In this document: positions 12,217 through 22,970 of the stretch, piece after piece
Numbering within the stretch: position 1 is the stretch's first letter
Layout of the letters: the number at the start of each line of letters is the position of its first letter
NCBI RefSeq assembly: GCF_002865645.1
Contig: NW_020194620.1
Coordinates: 937,353-1,001,352 of the forward strand
Direction: 5' to 3'
Length of the DNA: 64,000 bases
Source of the DNA: Hyaloscypha bicolor E
Taxonomy: Eukaryota > Ascomycota > Leotiomycetes > Helotiales > Hyaloscyphaceae
The notes under the pieces: generated by a model
What the model was told of the DNA's origin: nothing
Seen by the model: the letters and a program-made list of their open reading frames with translations, nothing else
Databases searched by the model: none
Position numbers and translations under genes: made by a program

Positions 12217-13427
12217 ATGGACCCGGTCGTGTTGAGGCTTCCCCGCATCGACCACCCGCAGGACGAACCTCCATTTGTGCTCGTGCACGTTACCTCCGCC
12301 GGCCGCCGCCTCCTCGATGTGGATCTGATTGGAACAGACAATGGTTATGGCTTCTCCGTCTCATGTAAGGTGGCCGATTGCCTGGCCGAGTCAACCCTGG
12401 GCCATTATTTTTATGCGTTAATCCGGCAGCTAATAATTTTGGATGATTTAGTACGACATCAACCTTCTTTACTAGGGAAGAAAAATTCTTCAGCAGTTAA
12501 TCAGGAAGATTGGGAGGCGATATTAACCTTCATCTTACTTGGGATAGCTCCAGGACCAGACCGTACTGCCGTAACGGAGGACCTTGAGGCTATTGCAAAT
12601 GTTAATGGCAACCTTATAATTACTATACAGAAGCGAGTGGAAGGAATCACGGTTTGTACTATACCGTATGACCAATATTCGTCGCTAATTTGTCTTAGCA
12701 AAAACTGGGAACAATTACCCTTGCTAAAGATGCGGACGCATTAGAGAAGATCGATCTATTCGAATGGTGTGGCCTCTCTGTCACTTCCAGAAATACGACC
12801 ACGAAAGAGCTCGAGTCCCAACAGAAGGCTCTTCGAGAGGAAAATAAGCAAGTAAAGAATCTTGAAGATACTCTTGCTAAGCTTAAGAAGCTAAAAATGG
12901 ATTACGAAAATGATCTACTAGAGAAGTTTTCCCTTCTTTTAAACGAAAAGAAGCTAAAGATTCGGGACCAACAACGACTCTTGGCGAGCTCAAATGTGGA
13001 TCCAGCTCGGCTTGCAGTGGTAGAAGAGAATCGGAGCGAGAGGCACCACTCTGCGGGCCCTTCAAGAAGGGGGAAACGAAAGGCTGGAATACGAGTAGAG
13101 AGCGAGGATGACGAATCAGACGGCTTCCAGAATATGGATATCGATAAAGCTCCCAACGAGTCCGAGAAAGACCAACCACAGACACCCCCTCAGGATGAAT
13201 CAACAGCAGATGAATCGTCAGAGGATGAAGCATCAGTACCGCCACCCACTCGAAAGAACCTCCGAGAAAGCCCTGCCGAAGCATTATCGTCAGCAGTAGC
13301 ACCGACTTTATCTAGGGAAGCTATTGTACCTCCGAGACGAGAGTTACCAGTATTTCAGAAAAAGCCAGCTGCAAAACTAGCTCCTGTCGTTGATGGCTCG
13401 GAAACGGAATCCGATGATGAGTTATGA
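12217..13427 (+). CDS. XRCC4/Lif1-like DNA end-joining factor
   Basis: The proposed exons are 12217-12364, 12452-12651 and 12699-13427, giving 358 residues. XRCC4/Lif1 stabilises DNA ligase IV in non-homologous end joining. The N-terminal head (about residues 1-165) ends in FEWCGLSV, followed by a coiled coil (TTKELESQQKALREENKQ onward) and the family-typical helix end LLEKFSLLLNEKKLKIRDQQ. The tail is acidic and Ser-rich (DEDDES and ESDDEL types) with RRGKRKAG as a possible nuclear signal. Intron 2 (47 nt) is required, because the unspliced frame loses the coil. Intron 1 (87 nt, GTAAGG...TTTAG, branch CTAAT) keeps frame and contains no stop, so the unspliced form would carry 29 extra residues. 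Ligase IV interaction is inferred from family. Confidence 0.85.
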
Positions 13428-13513
13428 TAGTTTATGCCCTATGACAGCAACGAGATCGACGGCGTTCATGACCAAACAATTCCAAACTTGCATTTTTCTA
13501 TTTAGTGAAGATG

Positions 13514-14573
13514 TCATAAAGTGATTTCTGCTTGGCCGTTGAGCAATCGTACGAAAGACCTCCTGGTACTCCTAAACAGAAGTACGCCGCGGTTGCCAGA
13601 AGTACCGGTTGTGATGGCCGTTATTCCGGGTGCGGATCGTAACATTTGAGTATCCAACGATTTGGAGAAATACTCCTGGTACCTTCGAACCAAGTTCGCA
13701 AGATCGTAGGGGATCAATACGGGCGCCGCTGCTGTAGAACATAGGTTGGCGACATAGAGTAAAACCACAACGCACTCAAAAGCACATATCTCGAGTAAGA
13801 ACAAAGGTACGAGTAGCCGCCCCAACGTCCACCAGCACCATGGCGTTTTGAATTCTTCAACGATGAGATAGAACCCCACACGCTCGAGCGGTCTCACAGT
13901 AGCTTGCCAAGTGCCAATAGATCGAAATTCAAAATCGAGCAGAACAAAAGAAGTCCGTAATTGGCGAAACGATCACGCAAACTGCTGCAGCGTCCACATG
14001 ACCGACATAGATGGAATTAAAAGCAGATGGCCACAGGTTTTTGGCACTGGCTCTAGGTGTATTCCAACTTGGCTCCAGGAGTCAGGAGTGACCACTCGTT
14101 AGGAAGAACCTGCTCCACCCTTCCCCATTTTCGAAGCAGTTCCATTGCTTCAGCTCGATCATCTTTTCTGAGAGGCGTTCTCGCTCGCAACAGGCAGCCT
14201 TCGATGGGCAGAAAAGAGAACAGATAAAGTGTTCCCACTGCCTTAGTGAACGGTGCGCTATCCCAAGGGACCAGGGTGGCCTTAGCCAGTTGCTGCACCA
14301 TCGGAAACCAAAGCGACATTCGATAAGTGGGGCCTTTTTCATAATCTTGCACCTGCTCGAGGACAACATGGGTTTTAAAAGACACCTCTTCAGCACAGTG
14401 AGGGGCTTGTTTTGGCCGTTGATAGAGCGAGACATCCATACAGAGTCCTTGAAGCAGTCCCAACATGGAAGGTAATTCGAGATAAGTATTTTGCAACGCA
14501 TCAGCTTACTCATCCTAAGGTCCAGCCTCCTAGTGGTCTCGACTATGAGGCGAGGATATTTGGCCAATAGCAA
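13514..14573 (-). pseudogene. Broken putative membrane-protein gene
   Basis: Two minus-strand coding-like stretches lie close together: 14053-14496, about 148 codons with good protein composition (WFPMVQQLAK, LYLFSFLPIEGC), and about 13514-13950, with a strongly hydrophobic helix (LLVPLFLLEICAFECVVVLL). They are in different frames. I could not find a splice pair joining them cleanly, because stops intervene near 14053 and 13970. Neither has an ATG start; the first opens on TTG. The arrangement (soluble part, then a membrane helix near the C-terminus) is common in fungal proteins of unknown function. I do not recognise the family. A missed intron is the alternative to decay. Confidence 0.35.
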
Positions 14574-15003
14574 TTAAAGTTATACGGGGAAATTGACAAT
14601 AGTAGCGAATTATGAAAACCCTTGCGGAATTTCACTAAAATGGAAGAAAGTTGGGCAGAGGCTGGAAGAAGTACTGTAGGACTCTGCGGCTCTGCCTATG
14701 ATGAAATGAAAATAGAACGAGAAATCAAAAGAACCATACTGAAAGTCCATCTTCGTCAATTAGTAACATCAGTTTGAATTATGTAAAGCAGTGGGGTCCA
14801 TTAATGCTGGTATAGAGGACTCGTACCAGTGGTTCAGATACAGTATTCAGATAAAACTTAAGATGCTCAACAAAATCCGCTACTCCAAAAATCATATTCC
14901 AACATGTCACCAAACTCCGAACTCAGAGTGGTTTGCGGCCGTACACCACTCGTCTGCATGGGATCAGCAGTTTTCAGGTCTAAGAGAATAAAAATACTCC
15001 AAC
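14574..15003. other. Intergenic, nothing recognised
   Basis: AT-rich spacer between the broken membrane gene and the 3' end of the methyltransferase. No feature is supported. Confidence 0.4.
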
Positions 15004-16671
15004 TTACACCGGGATATAAATGTGAATCTTGTTGCTCTTGATGTCCTCCCTCACGCCAGTCAAAAGTACCTCCACCTCCACAGTCGACATCCCCAAAGCC
15101 CGTGTCAACAACGCCATCGTAAAGCCTTGCAACCCACTCAGCAAATCTTCTCTATACCACAATCCTAACATCTTCGCCTTCTTCCCCTTGGCCCAAGTGC
15201 CCACTGGCCATTCGTACTTCTTCTCTACGATATCTTCGAAGCCCGCTTCCTCTAAATACTCTTTGTACTTCTTCACTCGCGTCCAATCTTTACCCATTCT
15301 CGCTGTCGCTTGCATGATTAGGTCTACCCATCTTTCGAGTGTGGTGCCTTTCATAGAATCGTCCATACAGCGGAACGGAACGACACAGTCTTGGAGTTCA
15401 AAATATCCGCCAGGTCGAGTGAAGTTGAAAGCGGACTTTATTACCGTCATGTGGGATTTGAAGCAGGTTGCTAGAGCCCGGCCATGAATATAATCGAACT
15501 GGTGAGAGAAAAGCCAGGGGTCTTCTGCATCATCGACTTCGAAATGTAGGTTTGGTGGAACGCTTCATGGTTAGTTGGATTGGGAATGTGGATGGCAATT
15601 GAATATACGTACAGGTCTGGTTGAATGGGACTCAGGTCTGTCCCAATTACATTGGCTGAGGGGAATAAGGAGGCTTTGGCTTGTTAGCATATTTCTGAAT
15701 AGGGTATGAATGCAAAGCTTGCCAAAGTCGATAGCCCAAATACCAGTTCCCGTCCCGATGTCAAGCACGTTGTGAAGGCCACCCGATAGATCTTTGAGAG
15801 GTGCATTGTATAACTCACCACCCAATGTTAATAGAAATAAATGATGTTGGAGATCTGGAAGTGTGAGTGGTCAATGTGGACACGGCCAAGAAGTGATCTC
15901 ACCTAATCTGTCCTGCTCTCGCTTCGAAATATCAATTAACCTCTTCAGATCCGATTGCTTGGGCTTTGCGTACCTCGTCGTTAGGCAATTCATATTCTTT
16001 ACGTCGTCAGCATTATGCAGTCCTATGCAAGGTGGTGGCGGAGATACATACTTCCTTGCCTAAAAGAATGATACGTTCTCCCATTCTCGAAGACAAAATC
16101 ATATACACTTGACCTTGCTGAAGTGTTGGTAGTGCTAAGATGTATGGTCAGTATGGCTTGGCTTGGCTTCACATTGTTTTCAAATGTCTGTACGTACTAA
16201 ATGCTTGAGTCTCCAATCGCTGAATCGTCATCCCGTTCTTCATTGTCCACAGATAGGGCAGCTACGCTGGGCGTCTCGGCGATCTCAGACGCAGGATCTC
16301 CTTGAGAGATAGGTTCACCGGTTTGTGAGGTGGGCAACGATGGGGTCTCGGCAGCACTCTCGTCATGATGGGGCAGTGGAGCGACATTTTTTGACGCGGG
16401 TCCAAAAGAGTGTCCGTCTGAGCTCGCTGCAGCAGGCTCATTCGATTCCAGGTCTTTGCTGTGAGCAATTGTGGCAAGAGCCTCAACCGTGGAAGATATT
16501 TCTTTTCCAGGAGACGTCTTATCTTCTGTCCCAGATCAGCCTTCATATGTCTGTGGAGTCCAGATCTCAAACAAGAATGCGCATTGCCGACCTCAGTAAT
16601 CCATCTTCAGGATTGGACTTACCAGCAGCCGCAGAGGGGACAGGATCGCTCTCACCAGACGAAGCCATCAT
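15004..16671 (-). CDS. LaeA-like SAM-dependent methyltransferase
   Basis: Eight minus-strand exons fit phase throughout: 16623-16671, 16198-16525, 16052-16134, 15974-15996, 15903-15921, 15723-15854, 15613-15673 and 15004-15562, giving 417 residues. The N-terminal 115 residues are Ser/Glu-rich and disordered. The LaeA-like core follows: [41 protein letters not shown], the SAM-binding motif [12 protein letters not shown] (about 197-207), then [11 protein letters not shown] and [13 protein letters not shown]. This family includes regulators of secondary metabolism and many orphan methyltransferases; the substrate is unknown. Exons 4 and 5 are only 23 and 19 nt. The intron 15674-15722 starts with GC (GCAAGC) and has a GCTAAC branch; no GT donor restores the frame there. 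Start: two adjacent ATGs at 16671 and 16668. Confidence 0.88.
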
Positions 16672-18292
16672 AAAATTCTAATAACTCCCATATGCGTGGG
16701 AGGGGGTCAATGACGGGACGGTGCTCAAGACTAGTGTGGAGATTTGGCTCGGACGATTGCGACGCGATCTCCGGTCGACATCAACCGCCAATCAAAAGCT
16801 TCAGGGGTGTGTCCTACCCACTTTCACCCCGATGCCTTTCCTCAAATTGGAAACGCTCCGAGTCGGGGCACGGGGATTAGCCTTAGTCAGCGCCTACTGC
16901 GATGACCCGACTGTCGTTCAAACTTTCCGACTTTAAATAAACCACATCGATCGACACACCATCACAACCTAGCCACGATTTGAAAGCCACAGTTTCTACT
17001 ATGACTCTGACTTGACAGCGGCTCGAGCTCAACACACGCGACACGCGCGACACGCGGGACACATTTGCCAGAAGAGGTCTTGGTGGGAAAAGACAACACC
17101 GAGCGGCGTCGGATGACCGACGCCGCCGACACGGCAGACCGCGTATTGCGGAGCGGAAGAGTCCAGCCATCCCTTTTCCTTGCGATGGGCCGTCGAATAT
17201 TTCACAACTCGTTCATCCCGCCAATGGCATGGACAGACAGGGTCACTGTCGGGGAGGATCTTTCAGACGAACAAGATGAAGACAGCTGTACCACCGATAG
17301 CAGTACTGTAACGCAGAACGCACCACCTCATCTTGGTCGGTGTACGAACTCTATTGTCGTACCGCCACATCGGCCGTTCGATTTAAACTTCCGGGAGGAA
17401 CCCTACAACGTGGGAAGCATGTGGCAAGTGACAGATCCCAGATTTGTCGTCTTGACTCGACATGAACGTGTCTCCTGTGCAAAAGGTGAACAAGGCTTTG
17501 GATTTCGAAGGCCGAAGGCCGAAGGGGGGGAGGGGCAACCCCTGACTATCGTATCGATAGCCACGATTCGGCACGGACAGTTATGTAACAAGATGACAAG
17601 ATGAGAGACTTCATGCGCAGCTCCTGCCGTGTCTCCAATAATTCTTGTCGACTTGGAAAGCAGGCCCGTGCTGGGTGCGGTCCAAGCCACGCACGCACAC
17701 GATGGCGTCTCCTGCGGCAAAGTTGCTTGCAAATGGGGCGCCTAGAGTTTCCTAGGGTTCATACGATCCGAAACGTACAAGGTCAACACCTTGCTCACCG
17801 TCCCGTAGATCATTCCCCGCGATCTGGACATCCCGGGAGGAGGCGTTAAGGGACCAAGGAACTGAAGCGCTACTGCTTAGCGGCACGCCGCTGTGGGGCT
17901 CGCACGGCCTTCGATCAACTGCTTCGCAAAGAGCACCAGGCAGAGCAAAGCTCGATATCTTCTTCCTCCTTTCCTATCGCTTTGTCAAACTTCACATGTC
18001 GGCAGCCCATCGTTTTCCTCAAATCATGTCAAGGCAATGGCCCCTGCCCAGTGACGCTTGGGTGCGCTAGTAAAGCTCTCCGTTCTGCATGTAGTACCTG
18101 TCCAATACACTCCTTAGCTGCCAGCCGTCCAGTGATCCATTTCCGCCTTCGTGATGCCATTCCATTGCCCGTGGGCCCTTTCAAGGCCCTCTTTTTCAAG
18201 GCTCGAGGCACTGGGAGGCTCACCGCCAGGCCCATATAAGAGATCGTCTGGCATCCACTGTGGGGGCCAACGGATTTCTCAAGAATCTCACG
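16672..18292. other. Long divergent intergenic region
   Basis: About 1.6 kb between divergent genes. It includes a short GC-rich tandem repeat at about 17034-17062 (three copies of a cgacacgcg-like unit) and a purine-rich run near 17510-17535. ORFs here, such as 17065-17604, show no recognisable protein. Confidence 0.4.
17034..17062. repeat. Short tandem repeat, cgacacgcg-like unit
   Basis: Three imperfect copies of a 9-10 nt unit (cgacacgcg / cgacacgcg / gacac) can be read directly. It lies in non-coding sequence upstream of the methyltransferase. Confidence 0.6.
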
Positions 18293-19743
18293 ATGATGGA
18301 TTCAGTGCAATTGCTGTCCCGCGAGATGGGCACTGTTTCCACCCCAATCCCTACTGCTGGTCTTGTGATTTCCACCGTCTTGTCTATGATGACGATGGCC
18401 ATTCTGGCTGTGTGCCTCAGTGAGTTCCATGGGAGACGCATATCGAGGAATTTTCTAACAATTCTACCTAGCTCGGAGAATACAAGCGACAAGGAACTGG
18501 TCCAAAGTTCCGTTAACAAGATGGCGTACGACCATGACTTTCATTCGAAGGAGTTCTGCTAATCCATAGACAGTTACTCTCTTGATCTACACCGACTCAA
18601 TCGTTTTCACTTTCGCCACAGCAATTATTGAGCATGGACTGGGCCTCAATTCGGGTATGGATGTGTGCGGAGCCTCCATCCTGCTCTGTATTGCATTTTA
18701 TCTATCTACGAAACTGTTTATCTACTACTTCCTGGTCGAGAAAGTGGTACGCGTATCCATTCCAGCTTTTGATTGCTTCATAACTGACAAGCACAAGTAC
18801 ATCGTGAGAGCGGTTTCTACCCCGCGATTCAAATCCAAATTATGGTGCTTTAATGTGTTTGGACTTCTCTGTGTGTTCCAACCCCTCTCCCTTTCGCATC
18901 GCAGGCTGACAATGTCTAGTGCCGTATTGCGTTGTCGTAGCCGTCAATTTCGTCTTCCGTGTGGCGTACTTCAGAGAAGACGGCACCTGTATTATCGGCC
19001 TTCAATCCAAATCTGTGATGCCACTCATCATCTTCGACGCGGTGCTGAATTTCTATCTCACCCTTCTCTTTGTCATCCCTCTACGAAAACTCTACTCCTA
19101 CAAGAACTCGCCTAATTCGATCCTCCGCACCATCACACTCCGTTCTTTCGTTGGCTCTCTTGCAACACTTACCTCCTCGGTTGTCAACTTAACTGTGCTC
19201 ATGGTGCTTAAGGGAGAAGCAGCCTGGATCTGCTTGATGTGCTGCGTTGCGGACGTCCTGTTCTCGGTATTGGTCCTACACTGGGTCACTAGCAAAGACA
19301 AGACATCTACCGCTTCTTCCCACGACCAATTCTCAGCGCAGAATGCAAGTCACATCCAGCATAACAAGAACTCTGCTGGATCCACAGGCCCCTACGTCGT
19401 TGACAAACTTGGAGTCTTCGGTGCAAATAAAGTCACCAGAGAAGGAACTGTCACGACACACATCTCAGCCCAAGAATTGAAAAGCATGGAGGCCGAGGAG
19501 AGAGATATGGATTTGAATGGAAGAGTTCAAAGAAGCAGCATACCCTTGGGCAAGATCAAAGTCCACGTAGGACGAGTCGTTCAGGTGGAGAGCAGACCTC
19601 GAGGTGAGTCGCCCACGGGGAAGAGTGAGCTTGGCGAGGATATCTCGGAGGTGAGGAGAATCAGTCAAGGTGGAAGTGGAAGAAGCACGGAGGAGTTGGT
19701 GGAAGAGAGAATTCCTCAGAGTTGGTTGAGCGGACGCACGTAG
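18293..19743 (+). CDS. Seven-helix membrane protein of unknown function
   Basis: Five exons (18293-18419, 18472-18525, 18574-18746, 18798-18870, 18920-19743) give 416 residues with all phases matching. About seven hydrophobic segments fill residues 20-285, for example AGLVISTVLSMMTMAILAVC, SIVFTFATAIIEHGLGLN, ASILLCIAFYLSTKLFIYYF, YCVVVAVNFVFRV and SVVNLTVLMVLKGE. A hydrophilic tail of about 130 residues follows, rich in Ser, Glu and Arg, as in receptor-like proteins. The pattern (helix, basic loop RRIQATRNWSK, IYTDSIVF) resembles a family of orphan fungal membrane proteins sometimes described as GPCR-like. I cannot assign a ligand or G-protein link. The exon 1-2 junction removes an intron starting GTGAGT. 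Confidence 0.75.
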
Positions 19744-20559
19744 AGCGTTACTATTCACTTCTTAAGAATAGGCAGAGCTCTTTTTGTCCTGCTTAGAAAA
19801 TGTTTGGGCGGCTGTTGTATTATTTTACACCGAGGAGGAGTGGGGGTTTACTGATGTGCAGGATTAATAGAAACTCTGGGACACTGCACAGCTTCCAAGT
19901 TGTAATATACAAGTCATGCATGATTTCCAAAGTATTGCAGAAACTTTCTTCTGGGCTGATATCTAGACCTGACTTGCCAATGGCGAGTGCCGGACCGATC
20001 TGGAGCACCCCCTGCCCTGGGCGGCTAAAGTCTTTCGTATCCCCTACACAATCTTTCACGGTCTCATTTGGAGACGGCCAGCCCGCATTGGTAATATTAC
20101 AACATTCAACAGTTAAAAAAATGTCTCCGTTCGTTGTTGCCGGTCTATCGGTAGTCGATCAACCTCTGCTTCTGTAACCCATACGGCACCTCCCCTCAAT
20201 ATAATGCCTACAAATCTGGCTAAGTGGCTGGATAAGTGAAATGGATAGCAACTAAGAGTTTGCTCAGATGGCTCTTCGAGATGAACCTGGTCTCGCCAGG
20301 GAATACCACTTTCTGAAGTCATGGCCCAGATATACCTCCTTTTAGCCATGGCTTTCGGGGAAATACCTCTCGAATTACAGCTCGATCTCATGTGTACTCT
20401 AGCTACCATGTCGAAATTTCGAAGAAATGAAGATTTTAGAGGAACATATGCCGCCATGGTTTCGGCTTTCGCATGTATTGAAGTGCTTTCTTGCCGGAGC
20501 TTCAATCGCAACATCAGAAGATCGAGTGTAACTTCAAGATACGTACAATCGCATCCGTG
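19744..20559. other. Intergenic, no recognised gene
   Basis: Short ORFs on both strands (for example 20321 onward on the plus strand) have no recognisable motif until the GH3 remnant begins near 20560. Confidence 0.4.
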
Positions 20560-22970
20560 CCAGCGATTACCATACTGGCTTCTCCAACATGGGCAATGCA
20601 ATTCCCGGATTGCACTAATGGTCCCGCATTACTCACGAAAAATCTCGTGTGAAATACTTCTGCCTCCAGCAGATCGAGTCAAGGCAATTGTTGCAGCAAT
20701 GAACATTACGGAGAAAATCGCCAACACGGTTGAGTACTCAAACCTCCCTCACAATTTACCACGTCACTCACATCTTTTTGTGACGCTTTAGGAACTTCTC
20801 GACTCGGCTTGCCTCCATACGAATAGTGGAACGAAGCATTACACGGCGTTGCCGCATAACCGGGAGTGAGTTGTGCGAGTTCCGGGAACTTCTCTTAACC
20901 AACGTCGCTTGCGAATCCAATTTTGCTGGCTGCTGCGTTCGATAATAAGATGATTGAGGGATTTGGGAATGTTAGTAGGACCGAAGAGAGGGCGTTTGCA
21001 AATGTCGGGAAAGCAGGGCTGAACTTTTGGTTTGTTTCTTCCTCCCTGTTGAAAGTTCGGTGCTGACGTAAAGTAAGGACGCCGAATATCAATCCTTACA
21101 AAGATCCCCGTTAGGGCAGAGGGATGGAGACACTAGGAGAAGATCCTTTTCGAATTCAATACTATGTGAAGCACCTATTGCTCGGACTGGAAAGGGACAA
21201 AAGTCAACCCTTCAAGAAAGTCGTTGCTAGTTGCAAACATTACACAGCCTATAATTTGGAAATCTGGGCGAGTGTGACAAGATACGCATTTAACGCCAAC
21301 GTCTCCATGCAGGACGTGGTTGAGTATTATCTACCACCCTTCCAGCAATTTGCACGAGACTCTCGAGTTCAGTCTATAAAATGTTCGTACAACGCAGTCA
21401 ACGAAGTTCCAACTTGTGCCAGCACGTATCTACTCCAGGAGGTTCCCCGAGATCACTGGAATTGGACGGACCAGAATCAGTGTGTGGCGAGTGGCTGCAA
21501 AGCTGTTCATAGCATCATGGGCAGTCACCATTACACAGACAATTTAGCGGCTCCTGCTGGTCTTGGTTTCACCGCTGAGACAGATAACGTTTGCGAGGCT
21601 AATGGCCAGCCCACTGATACAGCCGGAGTCATTGAAGCGGCGCTGGACAACGCTCTCGAGAGACAGTATGGGGCCTTGGTAAGACTTGGTTATTTCGACC
21701 CATCAAGAGCGAATCCATATCGAGTCATCTCATGGAGCGACGTAAACACCCCAGGAGCACAGAATTTAGCTCGCCAATCAGCCGTCAAGGCAATGCCGCA
21801 ATGGTCTTACTGAGAAACGACGGCACTTTGCCTTTGGCTCCCAAAAATGGTACGAAAGTGGCAATAACTGGCATGTGGGCAAATGCACAAGTTCAAATGC
21901 AAGGAGGATACAGTGAAGTTCCTCCGTATCTGTGTAATTCTCTCTATGCTGTCCAACAAATCGGACTGCAAGTGGCGTACATACGCAAATAGACCCATCA
22001 ACAACAACACAACCCCGTGAACATGACTAAGGGCGCACTCGCAGCCGCCAATCCCTCAGATATCGCCCTGTATTTCGGAGGCGTCAATTCTTCAATCGAA
22101 GGCGAAGCATGGGACAGATATTCAATCGCCGGGAGTCTTGCACAACTGGATTTAATCTCTTAAGGCTCCTCTCTCTCGGAAAGCCTTGCATCGTCATAAA
22201 AATGGGAGGTCAACTAGACGACAATCCCCTCTTCCAAACCCCTAACATTTCCGCCATCCCACGGGCGGGGCATCCAGACCAAGACGGAGAGCCCGCAGTC
22301 TTCGATATCTTGGCCGGGGTTCACGCGCCAGCTAGCAGGCTACCTGTAACTCAACATCCTGCCAAATATACAGACCAAGTCCCAATGACCGACATGTCTC
22401 TCCGCCCCTCCGCTACAAAGCCAGGAAGGATATACAAATTCTACAACAACTCCGTCTTACGGTTTGATCTATGGCCTGCATGACACGAACCTCACTGCCA
22501 GATTCTACCCTTCCTCTCTAAAATCTCCGGGCGGCGGGAGTTCGACATCGAATTCAACACGAACGACTGAGATCCATAACCTGCTTCACAGCAACTTTGA
22601 ATCCTTCTTTGATCTCTTTCCCTTCCAGCCAGATTCGAAGATCGAGGTCGAGGTCACGAATACAGGCCCCGAACATCGGATTTCGTGGCTTTGGTTTTGT
22701 GAGTGGAGACCTTGGACTGAAACCGAATCCGATTAAAGAGTTGGTGGGGTATAAGAGGTTGAAAGGATTGGCTGCTAAGGCGACGAGGAAACGGAGATTG
22801 AGATTAAGGTTGGGAGTTTGGCGGGGGTGGATGAGGTGGGGCATACGGAGCTTTAGTGGGGAGGTATAGTTTGTTGTTGGATGTGCCAAGACAGGCGAGG
22901 GTCGATCTCACGTTGGTGGGGCAGGATGTTGTACTCGATAGGTGGCCGCAGCCTCCTACTGGTCGTATGC
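20560..22970 (+). pseudogene. GH3 beta-xylosidase pseudogene
   Basis: Pieces of a fungal exo-1,4-beta-xylosidase (glycoside hydrolase family 3) follow in the right order but in different frames. FPDCTNGPALLTKN is near 20594, PPADRVKAIVAAMNITEKI near 20665, and RLGLPPYE then a stop then WNEALHGVA near 20800-20850. METLGEDPFRIQYYVKHL starts at 21124, VLLRNDGTLPLAPKN is near 21805, and LFFGG-like strand ALYFGGVNSS near 22070. Then come AVFDILAGVHAPASRLPVTQ near 22300, FDLFPFQPDS near 22610 and DVVLDRWPQPPTGR near 22930. The TAG at about 20824 replaces the first Trp of the expected EWWNEA, and at least five frame changes are seen. Such enzymes release xylose from hemicellulose outside the cell. 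This copy cannot make a full protein. Confidence 0.88.

Noticed and set aside
17065..17604. Plus-strand ORF of 179 codons
   Set aside because: No ATG in a good context, no motif, and flanked by short repeats; likely chance.
15004..19743. Secondary-metabolite cluster around the LaeA-like methyltransferase
   Set aside because: No PKS, NRPS, terpene synthase or P450 is present nearby; the neighbour is an orphan membrane protein.
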